Source of the DNA: Candidatus Bathyarchaeota archaeon
GTDB taxonomy: Archaea > Thermoproteota > Bathyarchaeia > TCS64
Reading direction: 5' to 3'
Length of the DNA: 64,000 bases
Assembly (NCBI GenBank): GCA_026394265.1
Contig: JAPKYO010000012.1
Span: 31,411-95,410 of the forward strand
This document shows positions 61,700 through 64,000 of the stretch, piece by piece (position 1 is the stretch's first letter; each line of letters opens with the position of its first letter). A model generated the notes under the pieces. It worked only from the letters and a program-made list of their open reading frames with translations, made no database searches and was not told the origin of the DNA. Position numbers and translations under genes: made by a program.

Positions 61700-62257
61700 C
61701 TAAACGAATCTAACATCGAATATTCTTACCATCCACGAGTCATCCACCTTCCTAAGATAGACCTCAGCCCCACCCCAACCGATGACACGATCACCATTCT
61801 TCGGTCCAGAGTGATAACTGAGACTCAGAATAACGTGGGCATCGTCCCCATCGATAGTAATCTCCCAAAACTGGAGAAACACCGGATAGTATCCCTGAGA
61901 TAGCTTCGAATTCCCAGTTTCGTCAAAGAAGTATGGCTTGATCTGGCTTGGATCGATCAGGGTGAACGTATGTCCGGGGACGGACAACAAGGTGTTACCT
62001 GGAATGTTATGCGTCGAGACGATTATCGGGCCTTGTGTCATGTTAGCGAGATACTCTAACTCGTTGTTGAGATAATGGTTGTTGAATGCAGCTTCTAGGA
62101 CTGTTCGGGCGATCTCTGCCGATTCCCTGTCCTTGGGGTCGATTGTATAGAAACCAGTGCTCAGGCCTGGGTCGGTTATCGGGGGATTGGATATGGTGCT
62201 TGTGATGGTTATGGTAGCGAGTAGTAAGGCGGTGAGGGCAACGATCTTGTTAATCAA
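61700..62257 (-). CDS. Secreted protein of unknown function, 185 aa
   Basis: The first 22 residues (MINKIVALTALLLATITITS) form a signal peptide. The rest is beta-rich with ESAEIARTVLEAAFNNHYLN and HVILSLSYHSGPKNGDRVIG, and IGWGGAEVYLRKVDDSWMVR near the end, like a NTF2/SnoaL or nuclear-transport-type domain. GC is somewhat lower than neighbours. The function is not known. It is convergent with the zinc-finger gene. Confidence 0.7.
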   Translation of the reverse strand: MINKIVALTALLLATITITSTISNPPITDPGLSTGFYTIDPKDRESAEIARTVLEAAFNNHYLNNELEYLANMTQGPIIVSTHNIPGNTLLSVPGHTFTLIDPSQIKPYFFDETGNSKLSQGYYPVFLQFWEITIDGDDAHVILSLSYHSGPKNGDRVIGWGGAEVYLRKVDDSWMVRIFDVRFV

Positions 62258-62313
62258 GGTATATCCCGCGACTATCTATCAGGGAAAGTTGATGATAAGA
62301 TCATTGGGAGATG

Positions 62314-62391
62314 TGGAGCCCCGGACGGGATTTGAACCCGTGACCTACAGCTTACAAGGCTGCCGCTCTAGCCAGGCTGAGCTACCAGGGC
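62314..62391 (-). tRNA. tRNA-Thr (anticodon TGT), CCA encoded
   Basis: Minus-strand GCCCTGG acceptor pairs with CCGGGGC (one G-T pair). The discriminator is T, usual in archaeal threonine tRNA. The anticodon arm GCAGC-CTTGTAA-GCTGT gives TGT. T arm CGGG-TTCAAAT-CCCG. No intron is visible; CCA is present in the gene (62314-62316 on the plus strand reads TGG). Confidence 0.95.
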
Positions 62392-62488
62392 ACACCACCA
62401 GAAAACACTCGAAGCCCACATAAATGTTTCACCCATGCGGCGTCGATAAGACACTTATTCCGGCGCATCCCTGTGTTTCGGGATATCG

Positions 62489-62881
62489 ATGACCGTGAAG
62501 ATCACGCGTACTGAGGGCGATCAGTTCAAGGCCGAGTCGGACGGCTACCAGGTCCTGAGCGGTAGGCTCAACGAGCAGACGCCGCCGATAGGGATGAGTC
62601 CGGGGAAGTTGATGGTTGCGAGCCTTGGGCTCTGCAGCGCCTTCCACGCCTCCTGGTACTTTAAGAGGCACAGTATAGAGGCGTCGAGCCTTGAGATCGA
62701 AGTCGATGAGACGAATGATAAGGAGCCGAGCAGGGCGGCGGGGTTCAACATCACCGTGAAGGTGGGGGCGAAGCTGGACCAGAAGCAGGTCGAGGGGCTG
62801 CTCGCCGAGGTGAGGCGGTGCTACGTGGGGAACACGATGCGCGGCAACCCCCGGTTCAGCTACGAGGTCAAGACCGTTTAG
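62489..62881 (+). CDS. OsmC-family protein
   Basis: 130 aa. GRLNEQTPPIGMSPGKLMVA and ASLGLCSAFHASWYFKRHSI contain the first redox cysteine of OsmC/Ohr; a second Cys stands at CYVGNTMRGN near the end. OsmC proteins reduce organic hydroperoxides through such a pair. The start could be this ATG (VKITRTEGDQF) with a TATA-like ACTTATTCC near 62451-62459. Confidence 0.87.
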   Translation: MTVKITRTEGDQFKAESDGYQVLSGRLNEQTPPIGMSPGKLMVASLGLCSAFHASWYFKRHSIEASSLEIEVDETNDKEPSRAAGFNITVKVGAKLDQKQVEGLLAEVRRCYVGNTMRGNPRFSYEVKTV

Positions 62882-63186
62882 GGTCCTTTACCCGTCGGTT
62901 CGGGTACTTTTTTTAGTCGTTTTATGCGTCTTTTTCGCGCATTTCGGGTCATATTATGTGCATTTTTGTACATTTCCGATCCCAATCGGGGCCGTTTTTG
63001 GCCTTATTTTGGGTGATGGGGCCCTTTTTCTGGTTGATTTCTGGACCCCCCCTCCCCCCCTTTTGCGCGTGGCGAGGGTTTCCCGCCGGCGTGGCACATG
63101 TTTTTTCGGGTCGTGTGGGTTTCGCGCCCTAGAAGGCATTATCTGGTTGGTGATGCAGATAGTATTGGAATCTAGGTAGTGGTTGC
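62882..63186 (+). terminator. T-rich intergenic region with repeated oligo-T runs
   Basis: About 300 bases without a supported gene. The plus strand carries T7 near 62909, T5 runs near 62931, 62964, 62994 and 63025, and T6 near 63102, plus C7/C7 runs at 63047-63060. Repeated T-runs after OsmC suit multi-site archaeal termination. An ORF at 62958-63179 is Phe/Gly-biased and not believed. Confidence 0.5.
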
Positions 63187-64000
63187 ATGCACAAGGGTAA
63201 GTTCGCTACAAAGGCGGTGCACGCCGGCCAGCCACCGGACCCGGTGACGGGCGGCGTATCCGTGCCGATCTACGCATCTTCGACGTTCGTCTTCCAGAGC
63301 GCCGAGCAGGGCGCCGCGAGGTTCGCGGGGAAGGAGACCGGCTACATCTACAGCAGGCTCGGTAACCCGACGGTCAGGGCGCTGGAGGAGAGCATAGCGG
63401 CGCTTGAGGGGGGCGAGGACGCACGCGCCACGGCGTCGGGCATGGCAGCTATCTCGAACGCCACCATGGCCGTCGTAAAGCAGGGCGACCACATCCTCGC
63501 GGGGGACGCCCTCTACGGTGGGACACACAAGGTCTTTACTGACATCCTCAAGGGCTACGGGGTACAGTGTACACTCGTCGACACGAGCGACCTCGCCGCC
63601 GTCGAGAAGGCGATCAAGCCCAACACGAAGCTCGTCTACATCGAGACGCCGTCGAACCCGATGATGAAGCTCACCGATATGAAGGCCGTCGCGAAGATCG
63701 CGAAGGCGCACGGCATAACCACGATGGCGGACAACACTTTCATGTCGCCATACCTGCAGCGCCCCCTCGAGCACGGCATCGACGTCGTCGTCCACAGTAT
63801 CACGAAGAGCCTGAGCGGGCACAGCGATGTGCTCGGCGGCGCTATCGTAGGCTCGAAGACGTTCCTGAAGGCTATGGACCCCATGTACAAGAACATGGGC
63901 GCCAATCTAGGCCCGTTCGAGGCGTGGCTCACCCTGCGTGGAATAAAGACGCTCCATGTGAGAATGCAGCGCCAGACCGAGAGCGCGGAGAAGATCGCCA
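63187..64000 (+). CDS. Cys/Met metabolism PLP enzyme (cystathionine gamma-synthase-like), 5' part
   Basis: 271 codons from ATG 63187, open at the window edge. KAVHAGQPPDPVTGGVSVPI, YSRLGNPTVRALEESIAALE, ATASGMAAISNATMAVVKQG, YIETPSNPMMKLTD and VVHSITKSLSGHSDVLGGAI (the PLP lysine is in SITKSLSGH) identify the fold-type I trans-sulfuration family. It could be cystathionine gamma-synthase, gamma-lyase or methionine gamma-lyase; the decisive C-terminal part lies outside. Confidence 0.93.
   Translation, partial: MHKGKFATKAVHAGQPPDPVTGGVSVPIYASSTFVFQSAEQGAARFAGKETGYIYSRLGNPTVRALEESIAALEGGEDARATASGMAAISNATMAVVKQGDHILAGDALYGGTHKVFTDILKGYGVQCTLVDTSDLAAVEKAIKPNTKLVYIETPSNPMMKLTDMKAVAKIAKAHGITTMADNTFMSPYLQRPLEHGIDVVVHSITKSLSGHSDVLGGAIVGSKTFLKAMDPMYKNMGANLGPFEAWLTLRGIKTLHVRMQRQTESAEKIA

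Noticed and set aside
62958..63179. 73-residue open frame between OsmC and the PLP enzyme
   Set aside because: Low-complexity Phe/Gly/Leu sequence in a T-run-rich terminator region.
1..64000. CRISPR arrays, insertion sequences, rRNA genes, integrase-type att sites
   Set aside because: No regularly spaced repeats, transposase motifs, rRNA segments or duplicated tRNA ends were found by eye.

Overview
The window is a dense, GC-rich archaeal chromosome segment. Archaeal markers include two thermosome subunits, TFB, aIF5A with deoxyhypusine synthase, AglB (STT3-type oligosaccharyltransferase), bifunctional FBP aldolase/phosphatase, the AcnX/UbiD pair of the archaeal mevalonate pathway, a SerK-like serine kinase, F420-type oxidoreductases and ComB. 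TATA-like boxes lie about 24-28 bases before many start codons, so leaderless transcripts look common. The gene set and high GC suggest a TACK-group archaeon, possibly Bathyarchaeia; this placement is inference. No CRISPR array, insertion sequence or rRNA gene was seen. tRNA-Ser(GGA) and tRNA-Thr(TGT) are present.

Layout. 1-9.2 kb: end of a pyruvyl transferase gene, folC, an LLM oxidoreductase, an MBL hydrolase, FBP aldolase/phosphatase, trmO, DUF362, amt, an HD protein and DUF3795. 9.2-14 kb: HD nucleotidase, nitroreductase, a pair resembling fructoselysine kinase (FrlD) and deglycase (FrlB) around an ASCH gene, and a transglutaminase-like surface protein interrupted by TAG. 14-20.5 kb: TFB, an MTAP-like phosphorylase, and a winged-helix regulator followed by two thermosome genes, with a shared 30-bp operator-like block at both promoters. 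20.5-30.8 kb: fluoride channel, dipeptidase, tRNA-Ser, F420:NADP reductase, MBL protein, aminotransferase, CBS protein, comB, amidohydrolase and serS. 30.8-36.7 kb: ABC transporter, NifX-like protein and PadR regulator, then SerK and small proteins. 36.7-38.2 kb: two neighbouring dTMP kinases, one with a degenerate P-loop and one strikingly AT-rich and probably acquired. 38.2-42.7 kb: M24 peptidase and the mevalonate-branch operon. 42.7-48.4 kb: phosphoesterase, aglB, parvulin, radical SAM, aIF5A and DHS. 48.4-51.8 kb: operon of cupin, MTHFR and two-part MetE. 51.8-64 kb: HTH-CBS regulator, cyclophilin, Tag-like glycosylase, MoxR/VWA pair, decayed M28 peptidase, an AbrB-PIN toxin-antitoxin pair, AKR-ferredoxin, an MtaA-like methyltransferase, a zinc-finger protein with an H1-like tail, OsmC and the start of a PLP Cys/Met-metabolism enzyme.

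Genes that work together: cupin, MTHFR and split MetE form a methyl-to-methionine unit. AcnX (two subunits) and UbiD convert mevalonate 5-phosphate to isopentenyl phosphate. aIF5A and DHS are enzyme and substrate. The regulator and thermosome look like an autoregulated proteostasis module.

Sequence-quality caution: three genes are restored to full frame by removing one base from a G/C homopolymer (29078-29083, 51316-51320, 51756-51762). This points to homopolymer overcalls in the assembly, although real frameshifts cannot be excluded.
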